Positions 1 to 11,634 of a DNA stretch of 64,000 nucleotides are shown here, one piece after another. The stretch spans positions 39,794,365 through 39,858,364 of the forward strand of contig OZ024902.1 of NCBI GenBank assembly GCA_964017125.1, in the 5' to 3' direction. The translations under genes were made by a program, and so were the position numbers. The notes under the pieces are model-generated. The model was not told the DNA's origin and did no database searches. It was given only the letters and a program-made list of their open reading frames with translations. This DNA comes from Flabesymbios commensalis. Its lineage: Eukaryota > Annelida > Polychaeta > Terebellida > Flabelligeridae. Each line of letters starts with the position of its first letter. The stretch's first letter is position 1.

Positions 1-1140
1 ATTCTCAAAGCTCTCACCCAGCTATCAGGCATGTGATTGGTCGAGATTTGGACATGTCAACCAGTCACATGCTTAAGATATGGGTCAGTCAAATTGAAAA
101 CACATGCCCCGTTTGTAGAATTTTTTACGAAAACGTACAAAAATGTGGTGATGCGTGCTAACCTCGGGTTTTCTGGAGATACAAAGAATATCCATTGATG
201 CGCTGAGTTATAGAAAATTATTCATATTTATTGAATTAGATAGCAAATATTTGCAAATCGTGACTCATTTCATTCCCATTAAATGCGAATAAAGTGATAA
301 GAAACATTTGATTTGTGACAGATTTAGTCAACAAACTTATCGGTATTAGCAGAACCGTTCTTGGCATAGGTGATTCATTTCAACATCAAAAGTCGCATTT
401 AGCTTGTACACACCAGATTCAATTGAGATTCAAGACCTTTTCAAGCACTTTTTTAAGCACCTCGGTGTTGATACAAAGCAGTTGAGAGCATCCGCATATG
501 TGAAACGATATCATCAATATATAATTTCGCGAGCCTGCTATGGCACACTAGCAAGGCCTGTCTTGTCATAAACACATAGTGCTCAGTATACAATCCAATT
601 TCAACAGTTCTATATCAATTTAACCCTTTCAAGCCTGAATTTACCATTGTCATATTCATCCACTACAGGCCGCGAATTGCTGTCGCAATTCTCGACTTGT
701 AGTGGATGAAGATGATTTGATGTGGTTTAAAAATTAAAGAAAATTGCAATGTACTGTTAACCAGTTTCATGGGAATTTTCGTTCTAAAACCCTTAGTTGC
801 GGGAAAATTAAGTGTGTTTTCAGGGATGTAAAATGATGCTTTAATGCATCGTGAGGACTTGAATATAAGTATAATATCGACAAATGTGACATTGTATGGT
901 TTAAACAACCTCCAATATAAAATTAAAGTCATTTTCGAAGCTAGGTATATTAACCCTTTAAGTCCTCACGATGCATTAAAGCATCATTTCACATCCCTGA
1001 AAACAGACTTAATTTTCCTACTACAAAGGGTTTTAGACTGAATATTTCCATGAAACTGGTTTACCAATACATGGCAATTTTCTTTACTTTTTCACCCACA
1101 TCAAATCATCTTCATCCACTACAAGTCGAGAATTGCGACA
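1..1140. repeat. Direct repeat, copy 1 (matches 6934-8073)
   Basis: Positions 1-1140 read the same as 6934-8073 in every stretch I compared (offset 6933). The match stops abruptly after GAATTGCGACA, inside the right arm of a TTAA-1 element. Copy 1 continues with AAGAGGACAC, while copy 2 continues through the rest of the element. The left limit is unknown because the match reaches the window edge. Confidence 0.95.
620..1140. mobile_element. TTAA-1 inverted pair, right unit truncated
   Basis: A left unit (620-864) begins TTAACCCTTTCAAGCC. A right unit (from 950) begins TTAACCCTTTAAGTCC and is the reverse complement of the left one. They are separated by about 85 bp of AT-rich DNA. The right unit breaks off at 1140, where the direct repeat ends. 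The intact counterpart is 7553-8118. No coding capacity is apparent. Confidence 0.85.
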
Positions 1141-1870
1141 AAGAGGACACGGGTTGGCCTTGACAGTACGTGAGAGCGTCCTAATGACAGATAGCACGGC
1201 TAGCAAACCGCCGCTAATAATACACACAGACACACGCAAAAAATAACAAGCTCACAAAAATAAACAGCCCTTTTTTAAAACAGCCAGCCGCACGCAGGGA
1301 GAAAAAAGGGGGAGAGAAAAGTCGTCTGTACGCGAGGGAATTACAGGGGGAAATCACAGGTAGAAGCTGGGCGACTCAATAAAAAAGACAAATCGTTTTA
1401 CAACACTGTTAGCTTGACATAATTTGATTGAAATCAGAATAATGTGCACAAATTAGAGCGCGCAATCCATTCATCATTAAAGCCGGGACTGCTTTGTCAC
1501 AGTAGACAGTAAAACTCACCCAGTGTATTGTATTCACCGTCAACTCAAATAGAATTAAATCAAATCAACATTTAAAAAAAAGTAATTACGACGAAAAGCT
1601 CTTCGATGATAAAAAACAATTGTTCTCAGGATATAAAAGTGTGGCTTTAAAAGAGCACACTGTGAAATGGCATGTTATATGAACGTCACTTTTTTACGCA
1701 AAGATTAAAATCGATTTCAGGCACTGTTTTTGCATCGTTATATTATAAGTAATGGTCGTTCGGCCGCGTTATAAATGTTCCTCGGTGGCCATTAAACTTG
1801 ACAGAGTGATATATAAGATAATATATTTGACATGACGGAGGCGTTATACTCTAAACTGAAATTCCCATAC
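1141..1870. other. Unique DNA, nothing recognised
   Basis: AT-rich sequence with no repeat family of this window, no coding signature and no convincing splice-flanked exon. Confidence 0.5.
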
Positions 1871-1989
1871 CAGGGCCCATATTCTCGTACAAGTTACGAT
1901 ACATCGTAGGCTTTTGATTGGTCGAGACGACCGTCTCGACCAATCAGAAGCCTACGATGTATCGTAACTTGTACGAGAATACGGGCCCT
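1871..1989. repeat. PAL-4 palindrome
   Basis: The arms run from CAGGGCCCATATTCTCG to CGAGAATACGGGCCCTG and meet at about 1930/1931 in GTCGAGACGACCGTCTCGAC. There are only a few mismatches over arms of about 59 bp and no real loop. Other copies are at 27925-28026 and 54687-54800. Confidence 0.9.
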
Positions 1990-2855
1990 GCTGGTTATTA
2001 TGAAGCATACACAGATAGCGCACGTTTTGGTAACTAATAAATATTGATCTGGCTTGTGTTTCTCAAGCCTACGTCGGCTGTAGACTGGGCCAACGTTAAT
2101 TCTCTCGACTTCAACTCCTCGCTCACGTTGATTAGGATTAGGTACGTTTTTAACGCACACAGTGGGCGGGGGGGGGGCGGGTATTTAGAGCACATTGAGG
2201 CCACGGTGTTTTATAATATGTGGTTAAGATCTGAAATCTTGCCAAATCATATACTACAACGTCAGCAAACGCAAAACAAGATCAATTATTTTTTAAACAA
2301 AACTCTTTTGCAGTCGGTCTTCTTGGAAATATAAAAATATATTGTATGAAGATGACGAGTATTGAATTTGACACTCTTTTACATTTAAAACTACTAATAA
2401 AAAGACAAATAAATAAGCCTACTTTTTAGGATTCAGATTATCCATGATGGTGAATAATTTCCGCTGCTTCTTCAGTCAATTCAGATCATTTTTCATTAAA
2501 TTGCCGGTATTTTCTGGTCATGAGGCATCTACTGTGAAAATTCCACTAAGTTGGATTATTTAAATGTAATGTAATTCTGAGATGAGTTTAATGGGTTTAT
2601 AGAGAGACGTTATTTGTCACATGGTATAGGGACTGACTGATATACCATATTATTTAATGAAATTTTCAAAGCAGTTGTCGCATGACTATAAAATAGTGCT
2701 TGAGAAAATGCAATGAAATTGTTTGGAAATTAGTATACAACAAGAAATATGTTGTACGCTTAGGAACAACACAAATAAGAAAAAAGTCGAAGAAAACGGT
2801 GGCCTTAAACGGGAGAAACACCCGGGAGGTGCTGCCTGCTGCGGCTTCAAGACTT
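1990..2855. other. AT-rich unique DNA with a poly-G run
   Basis: No gene or repeat family was recognised. A run of ten G occurs at 2168-2177. Confidence 0.45.
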
Positions 2856-2953
2856 CCCAGGAAACACAAGACGTTCACCCGGTGCTGTCTCGACGTTGGG
2901 CCAGCGTCGCAGACGCTGGACCAACGTTGAAACAACACTGGGCGAGGTCTTGA
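2856..2953. repeat. PAL-1 palindrome (diverged)
   Basis: The arms meet at the core GGCCAGCGTCGCAGACGCTGG. The outer arms (CCCAGGAAACACAAGACG against a degenerate right end) are less well matched. Open frames across it are a by-product of the hairpin. Confidence 0.8.
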
Positions 2954-3543
2954 AGTTGCTGCTGTACACATGGACACACGACGGGCGGGTGGGAGGAGAG
3001 TGTACACAGCTTGATGTGACCTGATATTGTAATGTAATAATGGTGTGTTGACATGGGCCTCAGTGACAGAGTGCTGACCCACTGATAATGAATCATCTGG
3101 CAGACTGGACGCCAGGCCAGTGTTATCACACACTCTAATCACTCCACCAAAATTTCTTACAAATCTCACACGCACACAGACTAATCTCACCACCAGCTCA
3201 TTCATATGTACACACTTTTATAATTGTAAGTAAAGTAAAGATTTATTAGGCCCAGCCGAAGGCCATGAACCTATTAGTTTATTGCAATAATGTTTGTGTC
3301 CTAATTTGCTGAAAGAGGGGTACCGTGTGTCGGAAACGGTTGACATTTGTTAGGAACAGTCTTTAGGAACATGTTAAAACAATGTTTGATGTCGCTAGGT
3401 CAGTTGCAAGTTTAAAAAGTGCTTAGAAAAAAATATATTCACGATTATATTCGTGATTAGGGCTTAAAGGGAAAAGGTTGGAATAATGTTGGTTAGTGGC
3501 TTTTCTGGCGACGGGAAGAGGAAAGCGTCACCCGCATGGCAGT
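2954..3543. other. No gene seen
   Basis: Mixed unique sequence. The stretch 3228-3300, with GTAAAGATTTATTAGGCCC, has the look of a diverged interspersed repeat, but I cannot assign it. Confidence 0.35.
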
Positions 3544-3652
3544 CCAAGCAAACACTGGACAATCACCCAATGCTGTTCCAATGTCGGGCCAGCGTCAAAG
3601 ACGTTGAACCAACATTGAAACAGTATTGGGTAAATGGCACGTGTTTGCTGGG
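3544..3652. repeat. PAL-1 palindrome
   Basis: The ends are CCAAGCAAACAC and GTGTTTGCTGGGG and the core is CCAGCGTCAAAGACGTTG. The arms are about 50 bp with scattered mismatches. A more degenerate relative (GGCCAGTGT and ATTGACCCAACATTG words) follows at 3664-3770. Confidence 0.8.
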
Positions 3653-3770
3653 GTGGTGCGGCGCAGTATACAGCAGGCCCAGTGTTGGGGTAGTGTTGGG
3701 CCAGTGTCGAATACAATTTGTCAGCATTGAACCAGCAATGGGCTGCGACAACATTGACCCAACATTGAAC

Positions 3771-5089
3771 TAAAATTGAATGGGTAGGCTTATATCCTGT
3801 GTATCGTAGAGACACGGAATGGATGTTGGCTAGCACTGCAATGGTGGTGGAATGAATAAACATTGAATTATATATTTAAACTTGTCTCTTGGTTCTTTCC
3901 CTAATTATATCCTAATATTTAGGATTCTGGCCCATGAGGAAGACCAATACAGTTATGTTTACAAAATATAAGCCCAATTTTTGTCTATATAACCTCCTTG
4001 ATAGCACTTATACGTATACTCCTTTTCTAGTTTATTATAGTGACATACATATATATATATATGTATAACATATACAACATAAAAATAAATATCATCATGA
4101 TCATGAACAATAGAATATGACGGGTCAATTTGGCTTATAATTACAAATCCAGTCACGTTCGTCCCAGTGCACCCAATCGTTATTAAGAATATTAATAGTA
4201 GTATGGTTATTTGGAATAATCATAATTTACAGCCTTTGCTGTTCCAATTCTCACGAATGTAACCTTTTACCTGCCAGAGTACACTTTTTTAAGAAAAATG
4301 CCACTTAATTAAAAAAGTAAACTTGTAATCAAATGGTTAAGTCCCTTGTAGCATTTTGAGCCACACGCATGTGATATTTTGAATGAAAGTCATTGAATTA
4401 AAGCATCCCCTTGGGATGACATCAATTTTCGTTTTTAATTCCGTACTGAAGTAGTGTATCCCACGGATCATGTTTTTATTTTTACAAATATTTTTAATCA
4501 ACATTTCTATGAAACCAGAAGTAAACCAAACAAACTATTTGTATACCTGAAGGACGATTGAATGTTTTCACAGCATTGGGCCACATGCTGATGGCATCGG
4601 CCCAGTGTTGGGTAGACAATCAGTGCTGCAGGTGTGTCCTCCCGTGTCCTGACTACAAGACACCAATTAGCGGCGACTGCTCTGATCTTACCGTCTGATA
4701 CGTGGGAATATGTGATGTAAAGTGCTGTATATTGCTGACTTGGTTTGTTTACATGGCAATATACGACCTGGAAATACAACTATTTCACTCTTTTTCGGTG
4801 CTTTAAAATTGTTTTTTGACTTTTTCGTATTTTCAGTTAAGATCAGTAGGCTATATAGCTTCATATAAATTAAATTTTCAAAATTGACAACATTGAAAAT
4901 GTCTCATCCCAAGGGGTCCCTTTAACATAACCCATCCTAGGGTATTTCATAATATCTGTAGATTTTCATTTATCTGGGAATTAAGCCAGCAATTCACCTT
5001 CAAGGTAATAATGAAAAAGAAAGAAAACAACTAAGTGTACCTTGTCAGGATTATTTACATAAGTGTCGACCTTTATAAATTATTAAAAT
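3771..5089. other. AT-rich DNA; degenerate PAL-1 remnant
   Basis: No gene was seen. A short AT dinucleotide run lies at 4050-4064. A decayed PAL-1 remnant with CAGCATTGGGCC and GGCCCAGTGTTGGG lies at 4565-4612. Confidence 0.45.
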
Positions 5090-5127
5090 GCCGTATCTGG
5101 CATATATATAAAGTGTCAGATACGACC
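5090..5127. repeat. PAL-3 short hairpin
   Basis: GCCGTATCTGGCA pairs with GTGTCAGATACGAC around an AT-rich loop. It carries the TATCTG(C)CACT words of PAL-3 in a shortened form. Confidence 0.65.
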
Positions 5128-5333
5128 CTTTGATACGGAGGTATTCTATGTACGTAGCTGCGTCATATTCCTCTGGTGAACTGACGTTATTGGCAATGAT
5201 CATAATTATATGTATTTACCGTTTCAATTCTCACGAGGCAAATTTAAAACAGGACAGTATAATACAGCACTGTTTATTAATAATTTACAAGGCCACACTT
5301 TGAGGTTGTTGTCCCACATAATAATGCTCACTG

Positions 5334-5403
5334 CTCTGAAAAATCAAAAGGTAGTAACTGCTTACTTTTCAAGTAAGCCGTTTTTGCCTTTTCGTTTTGC
5401 AGA
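5334..5403. repeat. PAL-2 palindrome (loop reversed)
   Basis: GTAGTAACTGCTTACTT and AAGTAAGCCGTTTTTGCC flank a TTTTC loop. This is the reverse orientation of the usual ACTTGAAAAGT loop. The right arm is diverged. Confidence 0.75.
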
Positions 5404-5686
5404 GCGGAGCTCGGGCCATATGCGAGATTTGTTATTGTCATACCTGTGTCATGAATCCGAATATCATTTTAAAACCCTTGAAACCTCGAGCACGACTTTA
5501 AAACAATATTCATATAGGCTAATAGCATATCAAAAAGGGGTTCTTGGATGTGAAATTAGTACTTTGTCTAGCAATAATTTCAAATTTGACAGATATGTGT
5601 GATTGTCAACCAGTTGAAATTGTGGAACCAGACATAACTTAAAAATGGGTGAAAATTGAAACATTATATAACTTGGCGAATTAATA

Positions 5687-5734
5687 GTTGAACCAAGAAC
5701 TTTATATACATCTATATAAAGTTCTTGGTTGAAC
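5687..5734. repeat. Isolated palindrome
   Basis: GTTGAACCAAGAACTTTATA pairs with its reverse complement around CATC with one mismatch. It belongs to none of the named families. Confidence 0.8.
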
Positions 5735-5739
5735 ACACT

Positions 5740-6081
5740 ACAAAAACACATTAAAACCTACATGAAAATAAATCTGCACACAACGCGGCTTTTTTTGGAC
5801 GGGCGCAATCGCCAACAGTAGAATCCGGTGGGCAGGAGAGCCCCCCTTCCGGAGAAAGCTCATTATATGTCAATGTGCAGCTCATTAAATGTGAAACATG
5901 AAACCAGCAGTCATAAACGGCTGGTGAAGTTTCGGGGCTCAGCGCAAAATAAACTGCACCAGATACAGTTACACATTCAATTCTATAATAACAACATAGT
6001 GCACACAGGGGGTAGTACCTCTCAGCAAAACGTAGTACGTACAGGACTGCCTGCCTCGGTAAAACAAGTCACGCTGGTATT
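5740..6081. other. Non-repetitive island, possible regulatory DNA
   Basis: Balanced composition with homeodomain-like AATTA/CATTA words and no repeats. No ORF of note. Regulatory function is inferred from appearance only. Confidence 0.25.
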
Positions 6082-6402
6082 AAAGGCTCGTATGTGCCAC
6101 TTTCTTAACACTTTCAAGCCTGAGTTTACCATTGTCATCTTCATCAACTACAAACCGCGAATTGCTGTCGCAATTCTCGACTTGTAGTAGATGAAGATGA
6201 TTTGTTGTGGGTGATAAATTAAAGAAAGTTACTATGTAATCGTGGAACAATTTTATCGAAATTTGCCTTCTAAAACCCTCAGCTAATAAAAAACCAAGTA
6301 TGCTTTCAATGGTGTAAAGTGATGCTTTAATGCATCGTGAGGGCTTAAAGGGTTAAGTGGCACGTATGTGCCACTTTCTTAAGTGGCACATACGAGCCTT
6401 TT
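6082..6402. repeat. PAL-3 palindrome split by a TTAA-1 insertion
   Basis: The left part, AAAGGCTCGTATGTGCCACT, and the right part, AGTGGCACATACGAGCC, belong to one PAL-3 palindrome. They are separated by the TTAA-1 element at 6105-6356, which is flanked by TTAA on both sides. Confidence 0.8.
6105..6356 (+). mobile_element. TTAA-1 MITE, complete
   Basis: It runs from TTAACACTTTCAAGCC to GGGCTTAAAGGGTTAA with a TTAA at each border. An internal stem-loop has GCGAATTGCTGTCGCAATTC at its tip. It is 252 bp long, non-coding, and inserted into a PAL-3 palindrome. TTAA targets and CCC-like termini resemble piggyBac-mobilised MITEs (established for that superfamily; the assignment here is an inference). 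Confidence 0.85.
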
Positions 6403-6933
6403 TTACCAACGTGACAAGGTCGAGCATAAATAGACAAGATCTATAACAGGAATAGTGATAGCGAAATGATCTGGCAGCCTATTAAAATCCTTGGATAAAT
6501 ATAAATATCTTTTTTTTCTAGATTTGTATGTAGTATTCTAGTTATCATTCATTTGTGATTTTTGTGGTTGTAACGGTTGATCAGCCATTTTTGAATGTGT
6601 GTAATGTCAATTATGGCTAAATTTTCAATGAATTAGTCCGTAGTAGCTGATTACAATAATAATGATAACAACATTGACATGGCAAGGGATCCCCTCTCCT
6701 TAGAAATAATAACAGACGGGTGTGGTTCACAACTATCCAGCATAGTGTGGTTGCTGTGGTCAGCCACTCAGATCGATTCTGTTCTGTTTATTTCTACAGT
6801 AATATTATGCAGTTGTCATTATTCTTCAATGTTTAAGATGCATTGTTTTGCAATTATAGTTTTATATAGATATATTACAAGAAAAATATTTCAGAAAAAG
6901 TTAACAGACAGACAATGTGGCTTCTGGGCTGAT
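6403..6933. other. No gene seen
   Basis: AT-rich unique DNA between the TTAA-1/PAL-3 nest and the second copy of the direct repeat. Confidence 0.45.
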
Positions 6934-8073
6934 ATTCTCAAAGCTCTCACCCAGCTATCAGGCATGTGATTGGTCGAGATTTGGACATGTCAACCAGTCA
7001 CATGCTTAAGATATGGGTCAGTCAAATTGAAAACACATGCCCCGTTTGTAGAATTTTTTACGAAAACGTACAAAAATGTGGTGATGCGTGCTAACCTCGG
7101 GTTTTCTGGAGATACAAAGAATATCCATTGATGCGCTGAGTTATAGAAAATTATTCATATTTATTGAATTAGATAGCAAATATTTGCAAATCGTGACTCA
7201 TTTCATTCCCATTAAATGCGAATAAAGTGATAAGAAACATTTGATTTGTGACAGATTTAGTCAACAAACTTATCGGTATTAGCAGAACCGTTCTTGGCAT
7301 AGGTGATTCATTTCAACATCAAAAGTCGCATTTAGCTTGTACACACCAGATTCAATTGAGATTCAAGACCTTTTCAAGCACTTTTTTAAGCACCTCGGTG
7401 TTGATACAAAGCAGTTGAGAGCATCCGCATATGTGAAACGATATCATCAATATATAATTTCGCGAGCCTGCTATGGCACACTAGCAAGGCCTGTCTTGTC
7501 ATAAACACATAGTGCTCAGTATACAATCCAATTTCAACAGTTCTATATCAATTTAACCCTTTCAAGCCTGAATTTACCATTGTCATATTCATCCACTACA
7601 GGCCGCGAATTGCTGTCGCAATTCTCGACTTGTAGTGGATGAAGATGATTTGATGTGGTTTAAAAATTAAAGAAAATTGCAATGTACTGTTAACCAGTTT
7701 CATGGGAATTTTCGTTCTAAAACCCTTAGTTGCGGGAAAATTAAGTGTGTTTTCAGGGATGTAAAATGATGCTTTAATGCATCGTGAGGACTTGAATATA
7801 AGTATAATATCGACAAATGTGACATTGTATGGTTTAAACAACCTCCAATATAAAATTAAAGTCATTTTCGAAGCTAGGTATATTAACCCTTTAAGTCCTC
7901 ACGATGCATTAAAGCATCATTTCACATCCCTGAAAACAGACTTAATTTTCCTACTACAAAGGGTTTTAGACTGAATATTTCCATGAAACTGGTTTACCAA
8001 TACATGGCAATTTTCTTTACTTTTTCACCCACATCAAATCATCTTCATCCACTACAAGTCGAGAATTGCGACA
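6934..8073. repeat. Direct repeat, copy 2 (matches 1-1140)
   Basis: It is indistinguishable from 1-1140 where compared. Unlike copy 1, the sequence continues past 8073 into the remainder of a complete TTAA-1 inverted pair, so this copy looks like the parental arrangement. Confidence 0.95.
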
Positions 8074-8118
8074 GCCTGTCAAAGATGACAATATTAAATT
8101 CAGGCTTGAAAGGGTTAA
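7553..8118. mobile_element. TTAA-1 inverted pair, complete
   Basis: The left unit starts TTAACCCTTTCAAGCC at 7553. The right unit, starting at 7883, is inverted and ends CAGGCTTGAAAGGGTTAA at 8118. The two halves form a long fold-back with about 85 bp of spacer. Each half carries its own subterminal stem-loop. Confidence 0.85.
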
Positions 8119-8515
8119 AAGAATGTTAATAAATAAATGTGATACTTTTATTTACCAGCAGTAGCTAGTAAAGCTAAGTATAAACCATTATTTTCAAATG
8201 AGTCACCATTTAAAACATACATCGATTATGCACGTTTTTATAAACTTCAGAATTGATTTCTTGTACTGACGTGACTACAATAATCTGTATTTTAAACTGA
8301 GTAATAAGAGGAATTCTTAAATCATTTTTTGCATACACAAGGTGAACATATCATGTGCTTCCCCGTGTGACGTTGCATACGTCTGACTAATACACTAAGT
8401 GGAATCAGGCATTCCAGTGAAAAAGATAGATTATGTAGTGTACTGCCAAATTTCAGTGTGACAAAGACAAGAAACGCTTGTGTCAATGGAGGGCGATACA
8501 TCAAATTAATGTTTT
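8119..8515. other. No gene seen
   Basis: AT-rich unique DNA. Confidence 0.45.
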
Positions 8516-8930
8516 TTGATTGGATGAGCTTACAACAATGCTGATTGGCCGAGTGGGGAGAGCGGTATAAAGGCTGAAATAGCAGAGCCGGTCTTTACGA
8601 GCAAAGCCCATCATAATAAAACTCACTCCTAGCCAAGGGGTAGCTTGCATTTTGACATGGGATTTTGTGCAGTCGACAAGACAAATGATGCCGGCCAGAA
8701 ATGGGGAGGCGGTTTCAAGGCCAAGCCGCCTCTCTCCCTCTCTAGTCACATGCAGAAAAGTGCACATTTATAATTTGCGACTGGTTCCATCCAGCATAGC
8801 CAAATTCTCCATCTCAGCTTGTCAATATGGCATACATGCAGGCGCGGGGGGGGGGGGGAGGGGTGGAGGCTCGCCATTAAATTCAAGGCCTTCTGCTGAG
8901 TCACCCCTGAGCACGTAGGAAAACTGAGCA
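8516..8930 (+). promoter_or_regulatory. Possible promoter or conserved non-coding island
   Basis: Two inverted CCAAT boxes (GATTGG at 8518-8523 and 8543-8548) precede TATAAA at 8566-8571. They are followed by a non-repetitive stretch of balanced composition with no reading frame I can assign. A start site near 8597 would fit. A 13-G run lies at 8846-8858. It may instead be an enhancer-like element. No transcript can be proposed. Confidence 0.25.
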
Positions 8931-9934
8931 CGCCGCGGCCTCCCCCATCCGTGAGCGAGGCCGCCTATAGCAGCCGTGATGGTGCAAAATTTCAAGATTA
9001 GCCGGCTAGTAAATTATGCAGAATGCAGTTCTGACAACAAATGCGTTTTGATAACCTGACTGACACGGGGCCCTAACACACGCTAAAAAACCGCTAATAC
9101 AACCAATACCGCCAGACTTTACACCAAAAACACACACTTTCTCCTTGGCTAAAATATTTAACCTTTGCCCTTATTGCGTGTGATAATGTAGTTTGAAAAT
9201 GTCAAGGGATTCTGGAACAGAACTGTGGAAAGGTGAAGCTAAGCATTACTGTGTCGGTCCGCTGCGGTGTTTAACCAGCGTTAAGTAAACGATGGGTGAT
9301 CGTCTTAAGCGGTGGCCCACCGTCGACCCAACTATCTACCAACGGGGTTCCGGCTCAGTTACAATGTATACACCAGCTTGGCCAGCAACACAACATGGCG
9401 GGGGAGGGGGTGAGGCTAAATATAATAGAAAATATGATAGAAGATAGGATTAGAACATAAATAGCGTGTGACAGCACTAAGATAAAACCTAATGGGATAA
9501 CACGGGAAGACAATGTGCCATGAATATCTAGCAAAGCAATTGAGAGAAAAAACACTACCGGCATGACAAACTTCACGACCAATAAACATGAAAGAAAACC
9601 CGAGTCCAGACATTTTTTTTATCAAAACCAGTGAAATGGTTGGTGTTTGACTGGCGATATTTTCGACGAGTGAAATAAACAGTCTCAGATAAGCGCTCTC
9701 TGTCACTGATAAACATTACAACCCCCCCCCCCCCCATCCCGATTCCGAACAGATAACCGGTGACATTTCAAGAAAACGTCATCTCTAAAAATTCCAATCA
9801 TAAACAACGCGTTTTTTTCTGTCGAATGAAAAAACAAGATTGCGAACAAAAAACTGATAAGACTAGCGAATGTTTTCAAATTGATAGGACGTTGTACATT
9901 GTAAATTGTGTTCGGACTGCACTGCAGTCTGCAG
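8931..9934. other. No gene seen; poly-C run
   Basis: Unique DNA. A run of 14 C lies at 9722-9735. A faint PAL-1-like stretch (GTGGCCCACCGTCGACCC) lies near 9312-9329. Confidence 0.4.
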
Positions 9935-9999
9935 TGCAAAGGCAAACAGCAGTAACTGCTTACTTGAAAAGTAAGCAGTTACTGCTGTTTGCCTCTGCA
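9935..9999. repeat. PAL-2 palindrome
   Basis: Arms of about 31 bp (TGCAAAGGCAAACAGCAG... and its complement) flank the ACTTGAAAAGT loop, with one mismatch. A small CTGCACTGCAG palindrome abuts its left end. Confidence 0.92.
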
Positions 10000-10349
10000 G
10001 TACTGTTGACTATATCGCAGCAGATAAAGTGTAACACAGCACAATCGGAGAAACAGGAAGTCTAGGGTATCAGATGGCAGATTCATCTCCACTCTTGCAC
10101 ATACGCGCAGTTTTTGGCCGAAACAGATGAGTTTTTTGATCTTGCCCCCCCCCCCCCCCCCTCCGCTCTTCCGTGAAGATGTTCCTAACAAAGCAGATAT
10201 GAATATCAGGAAAGTACAGTGAATACTAGAAAATAAACTCCAGGGCGATCCACCCTTCTATTTTTACAGGTTGATTCACATGATAATCAGCCCATATTGA
10301 AAAAGTGAAATGATCATCATTATCTTTGCAATCACATACATAACACGAA
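10000..10349. other. No gene seen; poly-C run
   Basis: Unique DNA with 17 consecutive C at 10145-10161. Confidence 0.45.
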
Positions 10350-10470
10350 TCCCGACAAAAACGAAACATTTGTATAACATTTGTACAATGTTGGACCAAC
10401 GTCGAAGACGTTGGGCCGACGTTGTACAAATGTTAAAGTAATGTTTTGTGTTTGCTGGGATGGTGACTAC
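10350..10470. repeat. PAL-1 palindrome
   Basis: The core is GGACCAACGTCGAAGACGTTGG, with arms of TTTGTACAATGTT and AACATTTGTAC type, and the right end is GTGTTTGCTGGGA. Inner arms match well; outer arms have small indels. Confidence 0.85.
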
Positions 10471-11128
10471 ATAACTAACCCCCACCCCCGGCCCACCACA
10501 CCAGCGGATCAGCAAGAAAAAGTGCTTTCTCTTCCCGACCCTTTATGTCCTAGGAGCTGGTAACCTATACCGTGGTGCTAAAAAATGTATGCCATCAAGC
10601 AGATTCACTTTCGTTTCGCTATTCATAACATATACATCGGTGAATATTCATCATTCAGTTGTTGGCAGAATTGTACTGGGCAACAAACTGACAAATCTGG
10701 CCATATGTTGGGCTAGTGCAGCACAAGGTAGCTCAACATTATTCCAAAATTGTCACTAAAATAAAATCATAATAGAGTATACTAATCCTATTTGAGGACA
10801 AATTATTTTTTTCTGTCAGCATTAACATTGGAAAACATATATATTTTATAATTGTAAAGCGATGTAAAACATATGGTGATGTCAATGATATTTTTGTGAT
10901 GTTTTGTGATGGTACTAGAACCAATCAGACGAGAATTTATTAAAAATGAAAAAATGTAATGCTTGTAAAAGAGGCAGATTTTTTTTCAAACAACCGCTTT
11001 TTAACCTTATCGATATCAAGGTATCGGTCGCGTTTGGAACAGAAAAATAATTTTAAAACTTTCACTGTAGTACTTACTTGTGTAAGAATAAATTGACGAA
11101 AAAAATAAAATTATTTTAATAAAATTTC
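10471..11128. other. No gene seen
   Basis: AT-rich unique DNA. Confidence 0.45.
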
Positions 11129-11277
11129 ATCCACGCCAAGGTTATAATGGATGCAGCGATTATAACCTTGTCGTGTTGGTGCTGATATAAAGTATACAAA
11201 TATACTTTATACATGTATCGACATCAAGGTTATAATCACTATATACAGTGATTATAATTATAACCTTGGTGTGGATA
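11129..11277. repeat. Nested inverted repeat
   Basis: ATCCACGCCAAGGTTATAAT at the left end pairs with ATTATAACCTTGGTGTGGAT at the right end. Between them are smaller palindromes (around GTATACAAATATAC, and TATAATCACT with AGTGATTATA). The CCAAGGTTATAA word occurs four times in both orientations, so it is a multi-hairpin structure, unlike the simple PAL families. Confidence 0.8.
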
Positions 11278-11363
11278 ATTTTTTTTTTATAATTACTAAT
11301 CTGAGGCGAACAATCTTCATTGTGATAATGATTGAGAAATGTCCCCACCCCCTGTCATAGGAC

Positions 11364-11615
11364 CTAACCCTTTCAGCGCGGGCACCGTCTCACCACATCA
11401 GAATCTGATGTCTACATACGTCAAATACTGCCGTATAAAGGCGATCCCCACACTGAAAGAATTAAAACATTCATAATGGTCGTAGACCCATAACATAGGT
11501 ATTCAAATAAATCAGAAAGAACTAAATAAACCTAAATAAATTATGATGATTTCAAATTGAATCCTTTTTTGGTCTTCATGTTTTAGAAAGAAATATTTCA
11601 GCGCTATAGGACTTA
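11364..11615. mobile_element. TTAA-3 MITE, diverged
   Basis: It begins CTAACCCTTTCAGCGCGGG and ends TTCAGCGCTATAGGACTTA, colinear with the better-preserved copy at 44820-45034. Its end lies about 19 bp from the 5' splice site of the CAAP1 exon at 11635. Confidence 0.7.
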
Positions 11616-11634
11616 TAGAGTGTGCCTCACTAAC

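Noticed and set aside
663-1041. Pair of short frames repeated exactly at 7596-7974
   Set aside because: They lie in TTAA-1 MITE arms; their conservation reflects the DNA duplication, not coding.
2666-3205. 179-codon frame on the minus strand
   Set aside because: It runs through a PAL-1 hairpin, has no recognisable domain, and its symmetry explains its length.
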